The notes beneath the pieces were generated by a model, which worked only from the letters and a program-made list of their open reading frames with translations, ran no database searches and was not told where the DNA came from. Below, piece after piece: positions 8,186-16,455 of a stretch of 64,000 nt of DNA. The DNA lies in contig NZ_CP077800.1 of NCBI RefSeq assembly GCF_019112525.1, forward strand, positions 2,728,001-2,792,000, read 5' to 3'. The position numbers were made by a program, and so were the translations under genes. Within the stretch, counting starts at the first letter, position 1. Each line of letters starts with the position of its first letter. The stretch is from Modestobacter sp. L9-4 (GTDB taxonomy: Bacteria > Actinomycetota > Actinomycetes > Mycobacteriales > Geodermatophilaceae).

Positions 8186-8908
8186 TCAGGCCGGGTGGGC
8201 CGGTGGCGACGCGTCGTGCAGGATCTCGCGGACGTCGTCGGGCAGCGGGCTGCGCCCGCTGGCCGAGTCGATGATCAGCACGGCGACGTCGCGCACCTTG
8301 CGGTGGGTGTGGCTGGACATGTGCGCCAGGAGGTCGAAGGCGACCTGGTCGCCGCAGCTCATCAGCACCATCAGGATGCCCTTGGCCTGCTCGATGGCGG
8401 CCCGGCTGGCCATCGCGCTGCGCAGCTGCTCCACCTCGGTCCGCAGCTGCTCGAGGTCCTCGTCCTGGGTCGGGGCGGGCCGCCCGTCGGTGAGATCGAC
8501 GGCGAGCCCGGACAGCGCCAGGACGGCGCCGGAGGCGTCGAGGTCCGGCTCGCAGACCAGCAGCAGCGAGCGGACGGCGCCGTCGGCCCGTCGGACCCGG
8601 TGCTCACGGGCGAAGGGCGTGCCGGTGCTGCCGGCGGCCAGCAGCGCCTCGCGCAGTGCGGCGCGGCCGTCCTCGGGGACGTGGGAGAGCAGCAGCTGCA
8701 GGCTCGGCCGCGCCGACCCGACCGGGACGCCGAGGAGGTCGAACAGCTCGGGCGACCACCACCACTGCTCGGTGGTGAGGTCGAGGCGGAAACGGCCGGC
8801 CACCCGGTTCGGGGTGCCCGGTGCGGGCGTGGCCCGGTGCACCCGTCCGGAAGTGGGGGAGGGCGTGGCCGCGCCGGCGGGACGCGGGAGTGCGGAGGTG
8901 GAGGACAT
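8186..8908 (-). CDS. PAS and ANTAR domain regulator (RNA-binding antiterminator type)
   Basis: 240 residues. After a Pro/Ala-rich N-terminus, a PAS_3-like domain (about 40-135) contains EQWWWSPELFDLLGV and EHRVRRADGAVRSL; the C-terminal ANTAR domain (about 155-215) contains AMASRAAIEQAKGILMVLM, the signature helix that binds dual-hexaloop RNA antiterminators. Such proteins are soluble signal sensors acting on transcript elongation. No target hairpin was identified nearby. It is monocistronic, with about 100 bp to plsC and about 210 bp to cobD. Confidence 0.9.
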   Translation of the reverse strand: MSSTSALPRPAGAATPSPTSGRVHRATPAPGTPNRVAGRFRLDLTTEQWWWSPELFDLLGVPVGSARPSLQLLLSHVPEDGRAALREALLAAGSTGTPFAREHRVRRADGAVRSLLLVCEPDLDASGAVLALSGLAVDLTDGRPAPTQDEDLEQLRTEVEQLRSAMASRAAIEQAKGILMVLMSCGDQVAFDLLAHMSSHTHRKVRDVAVLIIDSASGRSPLPDDVREILHDASPPAHPA

Positions 8909-9121
8909 CGAGGTGTGACCGATCTCTGCTGACGCCCCGGCTTCTCAGGGGGGCCGCCGAGCCGTGCGCTCGACTGCGACGGCCCATCGGCCCCTCGGGG
9001 TCGACCGCTCCAGTGATCGCCAAGTTACCGCCGGACGTCGGTGCGTGCACGTGCTCTCGGGAGGGGCGACCCGGCCCCGCACGGACAGGACGGTCGGCGT
9101 CTGCCCGGTGACCGACAGTGG

Positions 9122-10069
9122 TCAGCGGCGCAGCCGGCCGGCCGCGGCGACCGCCGCCGCCGTGGTCCACACCGCCCGGGAGAGGCGGACCGCCCGGACG
9201 ACGTCCCCGCGCACGGGCGGGCGGCCGTCGCCGAGCACGGGCCGCTCCTCCACCCGGGTGCCGTAGACGTTGCGGCCGCCCAGCCGCAGGTCGAGCGCGC
9301 CGGCCAGCGACGCCTCGCAGCGCCCCGCGTTCGGGCTCGGGTGGGCGGCCCCGTCGCGCCGCCACACCCGCCAGGCGCCGGCCGGTGAGCCGCCCGCCAG
9401 CGGCGCGGTCAACACGGTGAGGACGGCGGTGAGCCGGGCCGGCACCCAGTTGACGACGTCGTCGAGCCGGGCCGAGGCCCAGCCGAACCGGGCGTACCGC
9501 GGTGACCGGTACCCGACCATCGCGTCCAGGGTGTTGACCGCCCGGTAGCCCAGCAGCCCGGGCAGGCCCGCGACGGCTCCCCAGAACAGCGGCGCGACCG
9601 CGGCGTCGGAGGTGTTCTCCGCGACCGACTCCACCGTGGCCCGCACCAGCTCGGCCTCGCCCAGACCGCTCGGGTCCCGGCCGGCCAGGGTGGACAGGTG
9701 CGCGCGGGCGGCGGGCAGGTCGCCGGCGGACAGGTGCTGCTCCATGGTGGCCGCGGCCCGGCCCAGCGAGGTGCCGCCGAGCACCGCCCAGGTGGCCAGC
9801 GCGGTCAACGCCGTCCGGGCCCCCGGCCGGTCCACCGTCAGCCGGGACGCAGCCAGCCCCAGCGCGACCGCCGTCCCGACGCAGACGCCGGTGTAGGTGA
9901 CGCCCGCGGCACGGGAGTCGCGCCACATGCGGCGCTCCAGGGCGGCGGCGGCCTGGCCGAACCCGGCGACCGGGTGGCCGCGCCGGGGGTCGGCGAGCAG
10001 CAGGTCGGCGACGGCGCCGAGGGCCAGGCCGGCGGCGGTCGACAGCCCTCGGGCGGCGGCAGTGGACAT
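9122..10069 (-). CDS. cobD: Adenosylcobinamide-phosphate synthase (CobD/CbiB)
   Basis: Integral membrane enzyme that attaches aminopropanol (or its phosphate) to adenosylcobyric acid. 315 residues, usual size. Family motifs include LLLADPRRGHPVAGFG (about 24-39), VRATVESVAENTSDAAVAPLFW (given here as VRATVESVAENTSD plus AVAPLF, about 144-165), GYRAVNTLDAMVGYRS, and a late SPNAGRCEASLAGAL. Start ATG is 8 bp after TACCGT, with no Shine-Dalgarno, hence probably leaderless. Divergent from def, with the two -10 elements 18 bp apart. Confidence 0.95.
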   Translation of the reverse strand: MSTAAARGLSTAAGLALGAVADLLLADPRRGHPVAGFGQAAAALERRMWRDSRAAGVTYTGVCVGTAVALGLAASRLTVDRPGARTALTALATWAVLGGTSLGRAAATMEQHLSAGDLPAARAHLSTLAGRDPSGLGEAELVRATVESVAENTSDAAVAPLFWGAVAGLPGLLGYRAVNTLDAMVGYRSPRYARFGWASARLDDVVNWVPARLTAVLTVLTAPLAGGSPAGAWRVWRRDGAAHPSPNAGRCEASLAGALDLRLGGRNVYGTRVEERPVLGDGRPPVRGDVVRAVRLSRAVWTTAAAVAAAGRLRR

Positions 10070-10077
10070 CGGCGGCC

Positions 10078-10106
10078 ACGGTAGGGCAGCCGCGCGACCC
10101 TAGGAT
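10078..10106. promoter_or_regulatory. Back-to-back promoters of cobD and def
   Basis: TACCGT (10083-10078, minus) lies 8 bp before the cobD ATG, and TAGGAT (10101-10106, plus) lies 8 bp before the def ATG. The compact arrangement means each -35 region falls close to or inside the opposing gene's leader. Confidence 0.5.
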
Positions 10107-10114
10107 CAGCGGTC

Positions 10115-10672
10115 ATGCGCCTGCCCGGCCGTTACGACGGCGTCGCCCGCCCGATCGTCACCTACGGCAGCAACCCCGTGCTGCACCGCCCGTGTGCACC
10201 GGTCACCGAGTTCGACCGCGACCTGCGGCACCTCGTGCTGGACATGTTCGCCAGCATGGCCGCCGCCGACGGCGTGGGGCTGGCGGCCAACCAGATCGGC
10301 GTGGACGCCCGCGTGTTCGTCATCGACTGCCCGGACGCCGACGGTGAGGACGTCGTCGGCCTGGTGGTCAACCCGGTGCTGACGGTCCTCGACCCGGTGG
10401 ACGGCGAGCCCGCGGTGGAGGTCACCGAGGAGGGCTGCCTGTCGGTGCCCGGCCCCTACGCCGAGCTGGAGCGTGCCTTCCGCGCCCGGGTCGACGGCGT
10501 CGACGTGCACGGCGACCCGGTGTCGATCGAGGCGACCGGCATGGCGGCCCGCTGCCTGCAGCACGAGGTCGACCACCTGAACGGCACGGTCTACGTCGAC
10601 CTGCTGCCCGCCGAGCAGCGCGAGCTGCTGCTGGCCGAGGCCGCCGGCCCCGAGGGCGAGCTGCCCGCGTGA
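10115..10672 (+). CDS. def: Peptide deformylase
   Basis: Metalloenzyme removing the N-formyl group from nascent proteins. 185 residues. All three signature motifs are intact: GVGLAANQIG (about residue 53), EEGCLSVPG with the metal-binding Cys (about 106), and HEVDHLNG with two metal-binding His residues and the catalytic Glu (about 149). Probably leaderless from the ATG 8 bp after TAGGAT. Confidence 0.97.
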   Translation: MRLPGRYDGVARPIVTYGSNPVLHRPCAPVTEFDRDLRHLVLDMFASMAAADGVGLAANQIGVDARVFVIDCPDADGEDVVGLVVNPVLTVLDPVDGEPAVEVTEEGCLSVPGPYAELERAFRARVDGVDVHGDPVSIEATGMAARCLQHEVDHLNGTVYVDLLPAEQRELLLAEAAGPEGELPA

Positions 10673-10706
10673 GCAGCCTGGTCCCCATCCGCCCCCGGTC
10701 CCGGGC

Positions 10707-11927
10707 ATGAGCGCGCCGGAGGGGTGGACCGTCACGGTCGTCGGCATCGGCGCCGACGGGTGGGACGGGCTGTCCCCGGCGGCCCGGCGGGCGGTCGAGG
10801 GCGCCGAGGTGCTGCGCGGCAGCGGCCGCCAGCTGTCCCTGGTCCCGGAAGGCGTCGCCGCCGAGCGGGTGCCCTGGCCCTCCCCGATGGCGGTGGCGGT
10901 GCGCGAGCTGCCCGAGGCGCACCCCGGCCGCCGCGTCGTCGTCCTGGCCAGTGGTGACCCGATGTACTCCGGGATCGGCACCACGCTGGTGCGCTGGTTC
11001 GGCGCGGCGGCGGTCGACGTCGTCCCGCACCCGTCCTCGGTGACCTGGGCGTGCTCCCGGATGGGCTGGTCGGTCGAGGAGACCACCGTCGTCTCGGTGG
11101 TCTGGAAGCCGGTCGAGCTGCTGGCCGCCCAGGTGTCCCCGGGCCGCCGGCTGCTGGTGCTCGGCGCCGACGGCACCACCCCCGCCGAGGTCGCCCGCCG
11201 GCTCACCGACTGGGGGTACGGCGCCAGCCGGCTCACCGCGCTGTCCCAGCTCGGCGGCCCCACCGAGCAGCGGGCCACCGGGACGGCGGCCGCCTGGCCG
11301 CACGCGCAGACCGACCCGCTCACGATCACCGCGGTCGAGGCGGTCGCCGACCCCGGCACCGTGCCGCTGTCCACCGTCCCGGGGCTGCCCGACGACGCGT
11401 ACCGCAACGACGGGCAGCTGACCAAGCGCGACGTCCGCGCGGTGACGCTGTCGCGGCTGGTGCCGCTGCCCGGTCAGCTGCTCTGGGACGTCGGCGCCGG
11501 CGCGGGCTCGATCGGCATCGAGTGGATGCGGGTGCACCCCTCGTGCCGCGCGGTCGCCGTCGAGTCCGACCCCGAGCGTGCGCACCGGATCGGGCAGAAC
11601 GCCGCCCGGCTCGGCGTCCCGGGCCTGCAGGTGGTGCGCGGCCGGGCACCGGAGGCCCTCGGTGACCTGCCCGCCCCGGACGCGGTCTTCGTCGGTGGCG
11701 GCGCGACCGTCCCCGGCGTGCTGGAGAACTGCTGGGACGCCCTGCTCCCCGGTGGCCGGCTCGTGGTGAACGCGGTGACCGTGGAGAGCGAGGGCGTGCT
11801 CGCGCAGTGGCAGACGCGGGTCGGCGGCTCACTGACCCGGTTGCAGGTGGCGCAGGCCGCCCCGGTCGGCGGCTTCACCGGCTGGCGGCCGGCCATGCCC
11901 GTGACGATCTGGAGCGTGACCCGGTGA
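10707..11927 (+). CDS. cobL: Precorrin-6Y C5,15-methyltransferase (decarboxylating), CbiE-CbiT fusion
   Basis: Methylates C5 and C15 of precorrin-6B and decarboxylates the C12 acetate, giving precorrin-8. 406 residues in two domains: CbiE-like (about 1-200: VVGIGADGWDGLS, VVLASGDPMYSGIGTTL) and CbiT-like (about 215-400) with the SAM motif LLWDVGAGAGSIGIEW (about 258-273) and FVGGGATVPGVL. It overlaps cobM by 4 bp and follows def by 34 bp. Confidence 0.96.
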   Translation: MSAPEGWTVTVVGIGADGWDGLSPAARRAVEGAEVLRGSGRQLSLVPEGVAAERVPWPSPMAVAVRELPEAHPGRRVVVLASGDPMYSGIGTTLVRWFGAAAVDVVPHPSSVTWACSRMGWSVEETTVVSVVWKPVELLAAQVSPGRRLLVLGADGTTPAEVARRLTDWGYGASRLTALSQLGGPTEQRATGTAAAWPHAQTDPLTITAVEAVADPGTVPLSTVPGLPDDAYRNDGQLTKRDVRAVTLSRLVPLPGQLLWDVGAGAGSIGIEWMRVHPSCRAVAVESDPERAHRIGQNAARLGVPGLQVVRGRAPEALGDLPAPDAVFVGGGATVPGVLENCWDALLPGGRLVVNAVTVESEGVLAQWQTRVGGSLTRLQVAQAAPVGGFTGWRPAMPVTIWSVTR

Positions 11928-12688
11928 CCGTGCACTTCATCGGCGCCGGCCCCGGCGCGGCCGACCTGGTCACCGTGCGGGCGGCCCTGCTGATCGCGTC
12001 GGCGCCCGTCTGCCTCTACGCCGGGGCGCTGGTGCCGCGCGAGCTGCTGGACACCGCCCCCGCCGGCGCCCGGCTCGTCGACACCGCCGACCTCGACCTG
12101 GACCAGATCACCGCGGAGCTGGTCACCGCGCACGCCGCCGGCCTGGACGTCGCCCGGCTGCACTCCGGCGACCCGTCGGTCTACAGCGCGATGGCCGAGC
12201 AGATGCGCCGGCTCGACGCCGCCGGGGTGCCCTACGACGTCGTCCCGGGGGTGCCGGCGTTCGCCGCCGCGGCCGCCTCGCTCAAGCGCGAGCTGACCGT
12301 GCCGGGGGTGGCGCAGACCGTCGTCCTCACCCGGACGTCGGCGCGGTCCACGCCGATGCCGCCGGGGGAGGAGTTGGCCGGCTACGCCGCCACCGGCGCC
12401 ACGCTGGTGCTGCACCTGGCCGTGCAGCGCCTGGACGTCCTGGCTCCCGAGCTGGCCGCCCACTACGGCGCGGACTGCCCGGTGGCGGTGGTCGCCAGGG
12501 CCAGCCGGGACGACGAGCTGGTGCTGCGCGGCACGCTGGCCGACATCGCCGCGCAGGTGGCCGAGGCCGGCGTCCGGCGCACGGCGGTCGTGATCGTCGG
12601 CCGCGCGCTCACCGCGGACCAGTTCCCCGACAGCCACCTGTACTCGACGACCCGGGACCGCCTGAGTGGAGTGGATACGTCGGCGTGA
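11924..12688 (+). CDS. cobM: Precorrin-4 C11-methyltransferase
   Basis: SAM-dependent tetrapyrrole methylase acting on C11 of precorrin-4. 254 residues from the GTG that overlaps the cobL stop. Motifs are FIGAGPGAADLVTVRA at the N-terminus, ARLHSGDPSVYSAMAEQ (about 78-94) and VVPGVPAFAAAAASLKREL. The overlap implies translational coupling with cobL. Its 3' end forms one arm of a hairpin shared with the convergent cbiD gene. Confidence 0.96.
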   Translation: MTVHFIGAGPGAADLVTVRAALLIASAPVCLYAGALVPRELLDTAPAGARLVDTADLDLDQITAELVTAHAAGLDVARLHSGDPSVYSAMAEQMRRLDAAGVPYDVVPGVPAFAAAAASLKRELTVPGVAQTVVLTRTSARSTPMPPGEELAGYAATGATLVLHLAVQRLDVLAPELAAHYGADCPVAVVARASRDDELVLRGTLADIAAQVAEAGVRRTAVVIVGRALTADQFPDSHLYSTTRDRLSGVDTSA

Positions 12689-12706
12689 GCGCGACGGGTC
12701 CACTCC
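12668..12706. terminator. Putative bidirectional hairpin between cobM and cbiD
   Basis: GGAGTGGA (12668-12675) and TCCACTCC (12699-12706) are perfectly complementary with a 23-nt loop. The left arm lies inside the last codons of cobM. The long loop makes terminator activity uncertain. Confidence 0.4.
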
Positions 12707-12708
12707 GC

Positions 12709-13791
12709 CTAGGCGCGGCCGACGATGACGCCGGCGCGGTCGATGACCACGACGTCGACCTCGACCGGGGCGCCGAGCAGCACGCCCTCGGCGGTGCGCC
12801 GCGCGCCGGCGGCGACCAGGTCGCCCAGCGGGAGGCCGGCGGCCTGGCTCTGCCGCAGCGCGTCCAGGGCGGTGTTGGCCTCGCGGACGCCCTCGACCAG
12901 CGCCGCGTCGCCCCCGGCGCCGGCGACCAGGTCGGCCAGCGCGGCGAAGGAGACCTGCGAGCGGCCGGAGTGCAGGTCCAGGTGGCCCTCGGCGAGCTTG
13001 GCCAGCTTGCCGATGCCGCCGGCCACGGTCAGCCGCGGCACCGGGTGGCGGCGCAGGTACTTCAGCACCGCGCCGGCGAAGTCGCCCATGTCGAGCAGGG
13101 CGTCCTCGGGCAGGTCGTAGAGCTCCTGGGCGACCCGCTCGCTGGTCGACCCGGTGGCCCCGGCCACGTGCTCGCGCCCCGCGGCCCGGGCGACGTCGAT
13201 GCCGCGGCGGATCGAGTCGATCCACGACGAGCAGGAGTACGGGACGACGACCCCCGTGGTCCCGAGGACCGACAGCCCGCCGAGGATGCCCAGCCGCGGG
13301 TTCCAGGTCTTGCGCGCCAGCTCGGCACCGTCGGCGATGGAGATCTCGACGAGCACGTCGCCGGTGCCACCGTGCCGGGCGGCGACCGCGGCGACGTGCG
13401 CGCTCATGAACTGCCGCGGCATCGGGTTGATCGCCGGCTCGCCGACGGCCAGCGGCAGGCCGGGCTTGGTCACCGTGCCCACGCCCTCGCCGGCCCGGAA
13501 GACCACGCCGCTGCCCGGCTCGCCGAGCACCACCCGGGCGGAGACCAGCGCGCCGTGGGTGACGTCGGGGTCGTCACCGGCGTCCTTGACGATGCCGACG
13601 GTGGCCTCGCCTGCGCCGAGGGACTCCCGGGCGAGCGCGAAGGCCGGGTGATTGTCGTGCGGCAGGTCGATGGTCACCGGGTCGGGGAACTCGCCGGTGA
13701 GGAGTGCGGTGTAGGCCGCGGTGGTGGCCGCGGTCGCGCAGGCGCCCGTCGTCCAGCCGTGCCGCAGCCCCGCGCTGCCGTCCCTGCTCAC
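12709..13791 (-). CDS. cbiD: Cobalt-precorrin-5B C1-methyltransferase (CbiD)
   Basis: Removes the acetyl fragment and methylates C1, the anaerobic-pathway counterpart of CobF. 360 residues from the GTG at 13791, chosen because the family signature LRHGWTTGACATAATTAA begins at about residue 8; the frame stays open upstream to 13935 but that stretch is low-complexity. Other family segments are NPMPRQFMSAHVA, LGILGGLSVLGTTG and VTVAGGIGKLAKLAEGH. Together with CobG this suggests a hybrid route. Confidence 0.94.
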   Translation of the reverse strand: MSRDGSAGLRHGWTTGACATAATTAAYTALLTGEFPDPVTIDLPHDNHPAFALARESLGAGEATVGIVKDAGDDPDVTHGALVSARVVLGEPGSGVVFRAGEGVGTVTKPGLPLAVGEPAINPMPRQFMSAHVAAVAARHGGTGDVLVEISIADGAELARKTWNPRLGILGGLSVLGTTGVVVPYSCSSWIDSIRRGIDVARAAGREHVAGATGSTSERVAQELYDLPEDALLDMGDFAGAVLKYLRRHPVPRLTVAGGIGKLAKLAEGHLDLHSGRSQVSFAALADLVAGAGGDAALVEGVREANTALDALRQSQAAGLPLGDLVAAGARRTAEGVLLGAPVEVDVVVIDRAGVIVGRA

Positions 13792-13792
13792 C

Positions 13793-13880
13793 CGTGCTCC
13801 TCGCTGGCGCTGGTCGCCCGCCTCCGCGGGGCTGCGGTGCCCCCTGATGAGCTCGCGAGCCCGCTCATCCTGCCCATGGT
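13793..13880. repeat. Possible extragenic repeat-like sequence
   Basis: The gap between cbiD and cobK contains GCTCCTCGCTGGCGCTGGTC followed by GAGCTCGCGAGC. A closely similar string (GCTCCTCGGTCGCTGGCGCT) occurs in the cobU-cobC gap near 42430. Two related copies in intergenic gaps hint at a dispersed short repeat. Confidence 0.3.
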
Positions 13881-13886
13881 GCACGC

Positions 13887-14627
13887 GTGACCGGCCAGGT
13901 GGTGGTGCTGGGCGGCACCGGCGAGGCCCGGGCACTCGCCGCGGCGCTGCTGGCCGAGGGTGTGGACGTGCTCTCCAGCCTCGCCGGGCGCACCGCCGAC
14001 CCGGTGCTGCCGGAGGGGCCGGTGCGGGTCGGCGGGTTCGGCGGTGCCGAAGGACTGGCCGCGTGGCTGGCCGAGCACCGGCCGCGGGCCGTCGTCGACG
14101 CCACCCACCCCTTCGCCGCGCAGATCACCGCCTCGGCGGCCACCGCGGCGGCCGCGCACGGGACCCCGCTCCTCCGGTTGCAGCGGCCCGGCTGGAGCCC
14201 CGGGCCGGACGACGACTGGCGGTACGTCGACTCGCTGGCCGCCGCTGCGGAGGCGGTCGCCGGCTTCGCGAGCGTCTTCCTCACCACCGGCCGGCAGGGC
14301 GTCGCCGCGTTCGCCGCGCTGCCCGGCCGGGTGTTGGTGCGCGCGGTCGACCCGCCGGACTCCCCGCTGCCCGCGGGCGCCACGCTGCTGCTGGACCGCG
14401 GTCCGTTCGGCGTCGCCGACGAGCTGGCGCTGATGCGCGAGCACGCGGTGGACGTCGTCGTCACCAAGGACTCCGGCGGTCACCTCACCGAGGCGAAGCT
14501 GACCGCCGCCCGCGAGCTGGGGCTGCCGGTGGTGCTGGTCCGCCGTCCGCCGCTGCCACCGGGGGTCGAGACGGTGGCGACCGTCGCCGACGCGCTGGCC
14601 TGGGTGCGGGCTCAGGCCGCCGGATGA
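13887..14627 (+). CDS. cobK: Precorrin-6A reductase
   Basis: NADPH-dependent reduction of precorrin-6A to dihydro-precorrin-6A. 246 residues, normal length. VVVLGGTGEARALA (about 5-18) is the nucleotide-binding loop; VVDATHPFAAQI (about 69-80) and VVTKDSGGHLTEAKL (about 191-205) are family hallmarks. Start is GTG at 13887. Its last 16 bp overlap the 3' end of the convergent small membrane protein gene. Confidence 0.95.
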   Translation: MTGQVVVLGGTGEARALAAALLAEGVDVLSSLAGRTADPVLPEGPVRVGGFGGAEGLAAWLAEHRPRAVVDATHPFAAQITASAATAAAAHGTPLLRLQRPGWSPGPDDDWRYVDSLAAAAEAVAGFASVFLTTGRQGVAAFAALPGRVLVRAVDPPDSPLPAGATLLLDRGPFGVADELALMREHAVDVVVTKDSGGHLTEAKLTAARELGLPVVLVRRPPLPPGVETVATVADALAWVRAQAAG

Positions 14628-15004
14628 CGCGTGAAGGCCCAGGCGGTGACCCAGACGGTGCCGACGGTGAGCACCAACGCGCCGGGCACGTGCGCGCCCA
14701 TGTTGCCGGCGTCGCCGACCGCGGCCTGGACGAAGCCGGCCACGAAGACGGCGGCGGACACGACCACCGGCCACCGCGCGCCCCCGGCGCGGGCGTGCAG
14801 CGCGGTGGCGACCACGAGCAGCAGCCCGACGACGTGCAGCGCGATCGCGCCGGCGGCGTGGCCGTCGCGGGCGCCGTGGTGGGCCAGCATCTGGCCGGCG
14901 GTCACGAACTGGACGAGCAGCACGACCACCGACAGCGCGGCGCCGGCCTGGACGGCGCGGATGGTGCCGGCGCTGCGGGTGGGCAGGGGAGCGGTCCGGG
15001 TCAT
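14612..15004 (-). CDS. Small four-helix membrane protein (possibly DUF6220-like)
   Basis: 130 residues. Four likely membrane segments span about 18-38, 50-70, 76-95 and 100-120, with short polar ends. GGAGGG lies 6 nt before the ATG at 15004, fixing the start. Size and the QFVTAGQMLAHHGARDGH motif in the first loop recall DUF6220-type proteins, but this is only a similarity judged by eye. Divergent from the HAD hydrolase, 27 bp between starts. Confidence 0.75.
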   Translation of the reverse strand: MTRTAPLPTRSAGTIRAVQAGAALSVVVLLVQFVTAGQMLAHHGARDGHAAGAIALHVVGLLLVVATALHARAGGARWPVVVSAAVFVAGFVQAAVGDAGNMGAHVPGALVLTVGTVWVTAWAFTRHPAA

Positions 15005-15031
15005 CGTGGTCCCTCCGAGGGGGTCAACTGC

Positions 15032-15718
15032 TTGAGACTTCATGGAACCATCTCGACCGCCGGCGGGGAAGGGCCCGGCCGGCTGGTGCTCTTCGACCTC
15101 GACGGCACGCTGGTCGACTCGACGCCGGGCATCTGGGCCTCCATCCGGGTCGCCGCCACGGAGCTGGGCCTGCCCGCGCCGACGCCCGCCCAGCTGACGG
15201 CGATGGTCGGGCCGCCGCTCGAGGAGGGCTTCGCCGGCGCCCTCGGGCTGACCGGCGCGGACGTCGACCGGGCCGTGCTCGCCTACCGTGCGCACTACGC
15301 GGCCGGGGCGGTGCTCGACGCCACCGTCTACCCGGGCATCCCGCAGCTGCTGGCCGCCCTGCGCGCCGACGGAGCGGTGCTCGCCGTGGCGACGAGCAAG
15401 CCCGAGCCGTTCGCCGTCCGGGTGCTGGAGCACCTGGGGCTGCTCGCCGCCTTCGACAGCGTCCACGGCGCGACGATGGACGGCACGGTGCGGCACAAGG
15501 AACAGGTCGTCGCCGCCGCACTGGCCGCGCACCCGGACGGCGCGCGACCGGTGCTGATCGGCGACCGGCTGCACGACGTGCTGGGCGCCCGGGCGCACGG
15601 CCTGCCCTGCATCGGCGCCGGCTGGGGCCCCGCACCCGCCGGTGAGCTCGAGGCCGCGGGCGCGGTGGCCGTCGCGGCCACCCCGGCCGAGGTCCTGGCG
15701 GTGCTCGCCCGCACCTGA
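15032..15718 (+). CDS. HAD family phosphatase (Gph/PpaX-like)
   Basis: Haloacid dehalogenase superfamily phosphohydrolase, 228 residues from a TTG preceded by GAGGGGG with 8 nt spacing; a GTG at 15086 is the shorter alternative. Motif I is VLFDLDGTLVDS, motif II sits at VATSKPE, and motif III/IV is RHKEQ with VLIGDRLHDVLGA. The helical cap between about 35 and 100 matches phosphoglycolate phosphatase or pyrophosphatase subfamilies. Substrate cannot be told from sequence. Confidence 0.88.
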   Translation: MRLHGTISTAGGEGPGRLVLFDLDGTLVDSTPGIWASIRVAATELGLPAPTPAQLTAMVGPPLEEGFAGALGLTGADVDRAVLAYRAHYAAGAVLDATVYPGIPQLLAALRADGAVLAVATSKPEPFAVRVLEHLGLLAAFDSVHGATMDGTVRHKEQVVAAALAAHPDGARPVLIGDRLHDVLGARAHGLPCIGAGWGPAPAGELEAAGAVAVAATPAEVLAVLART

Positions 15719-15885
15719 CCGGACCCGGGAGGCAGCGCCCGGGCCCGCCCTGGTGACCGCCGGGGACGAGGACCGGCTGACGGTGCGGTCCGCCGTGCTG
15801 CCCGGACCGCGGCGGACTGTCGTACCCCCGGGGCACAGTGGTGCGCAGGGTGCCGTGGCAGGGGCGAGTCGCGAGGGAGAACGCA

Positions 15886-16374
15886 GTGATCGGTGAACGT
15901 CGGGCGACCGACCTCGACCAGCAGGACCTGGAGAGCGCGCTGCTGCGGGCCGCGGTGGGCGACTACGGGCTCGAGGCGGCGGTGCTGCTGCTGGTGAACT
16001 CGGGCACCTGGCTGCCGCAGCTGCAGGCGGCCGGGCTGGTGTCGATCGCGCTGGACGGCGACGCGGTCGACGGCGGCCCCTGGGCGGCCGTGCAGTGGGG
16101 CGACCTCGACGGTGCGCTGCGCGCGGGCCGGATCAGCGGCACCGGTGGGCAGCGCCGCCTGCTGCGCGCCGCGGCAGGCCTGGCCGAGGGGCAGCCGGTC
16201 GACCTGGCCGACCTCACCGCCGGCCTCGACCGGGGCGAGCTGGCCCTGCTGCTGGCCGCGCTGGCCCACGCCGCGGGCAGCCACGAGCACCATGACGTCG
16301 TCCGCGACGACGACGGGGTGCCGCACGACGGTGCCCTGCTGGGCCCGGTCGTAGCCTGGCCGTTGCGCGACTGA
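15886..16374 (+). CDS. Hypothetical protein of about 160 residues upstream of GTPase pair
   Basis: 162 residues from the GTG at 15886, which follows GAGGGAG (15873-15879) at a suitable distance. The sequence is acidic and mainly helical: ESALLRAAVGDYGLEAAVLL, then LVSIALDGDAVDGGPWAAVQW, and ALAHAAGSHEHHDVV near the C-terminus. No membrane segment or known catalytic motif. It lies 81 bp before the twin GTPase genes, in the same direction. Function not recognised. Confidence 0.75.
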   Translation: MIGERRATDLDQQDLESALLRAAVGDYGLEAAVLLLVNSGTWLPQLQAAGLVSIALDGDAVDGGPWAAVQWGDLDGALRAGRISGTGGQRRLLRAAAGLAEGQPVDLADLTAGLDRGELALLLAALAHAAGSHEHHDVVRDDDGVPHDGALLGPVVAWPLRD

Positions 16375-16455
16375 CCGGGGCGACCGACGGGCACCACCGG
16401 TGGGCGTGACCCGGTCGGAGGGGTGAGCGACGCCCTTCCTGGGCACGATCATCAG

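Noticed and set aside
13792..13935. N-terminal extension of CbiD
   Set aside because: Residues upstream of the GTG at 13791 are Arg/Pro-rich and come from the intergenic repeat-like sequence; CbiD's conserved signature starts just after this GTG.
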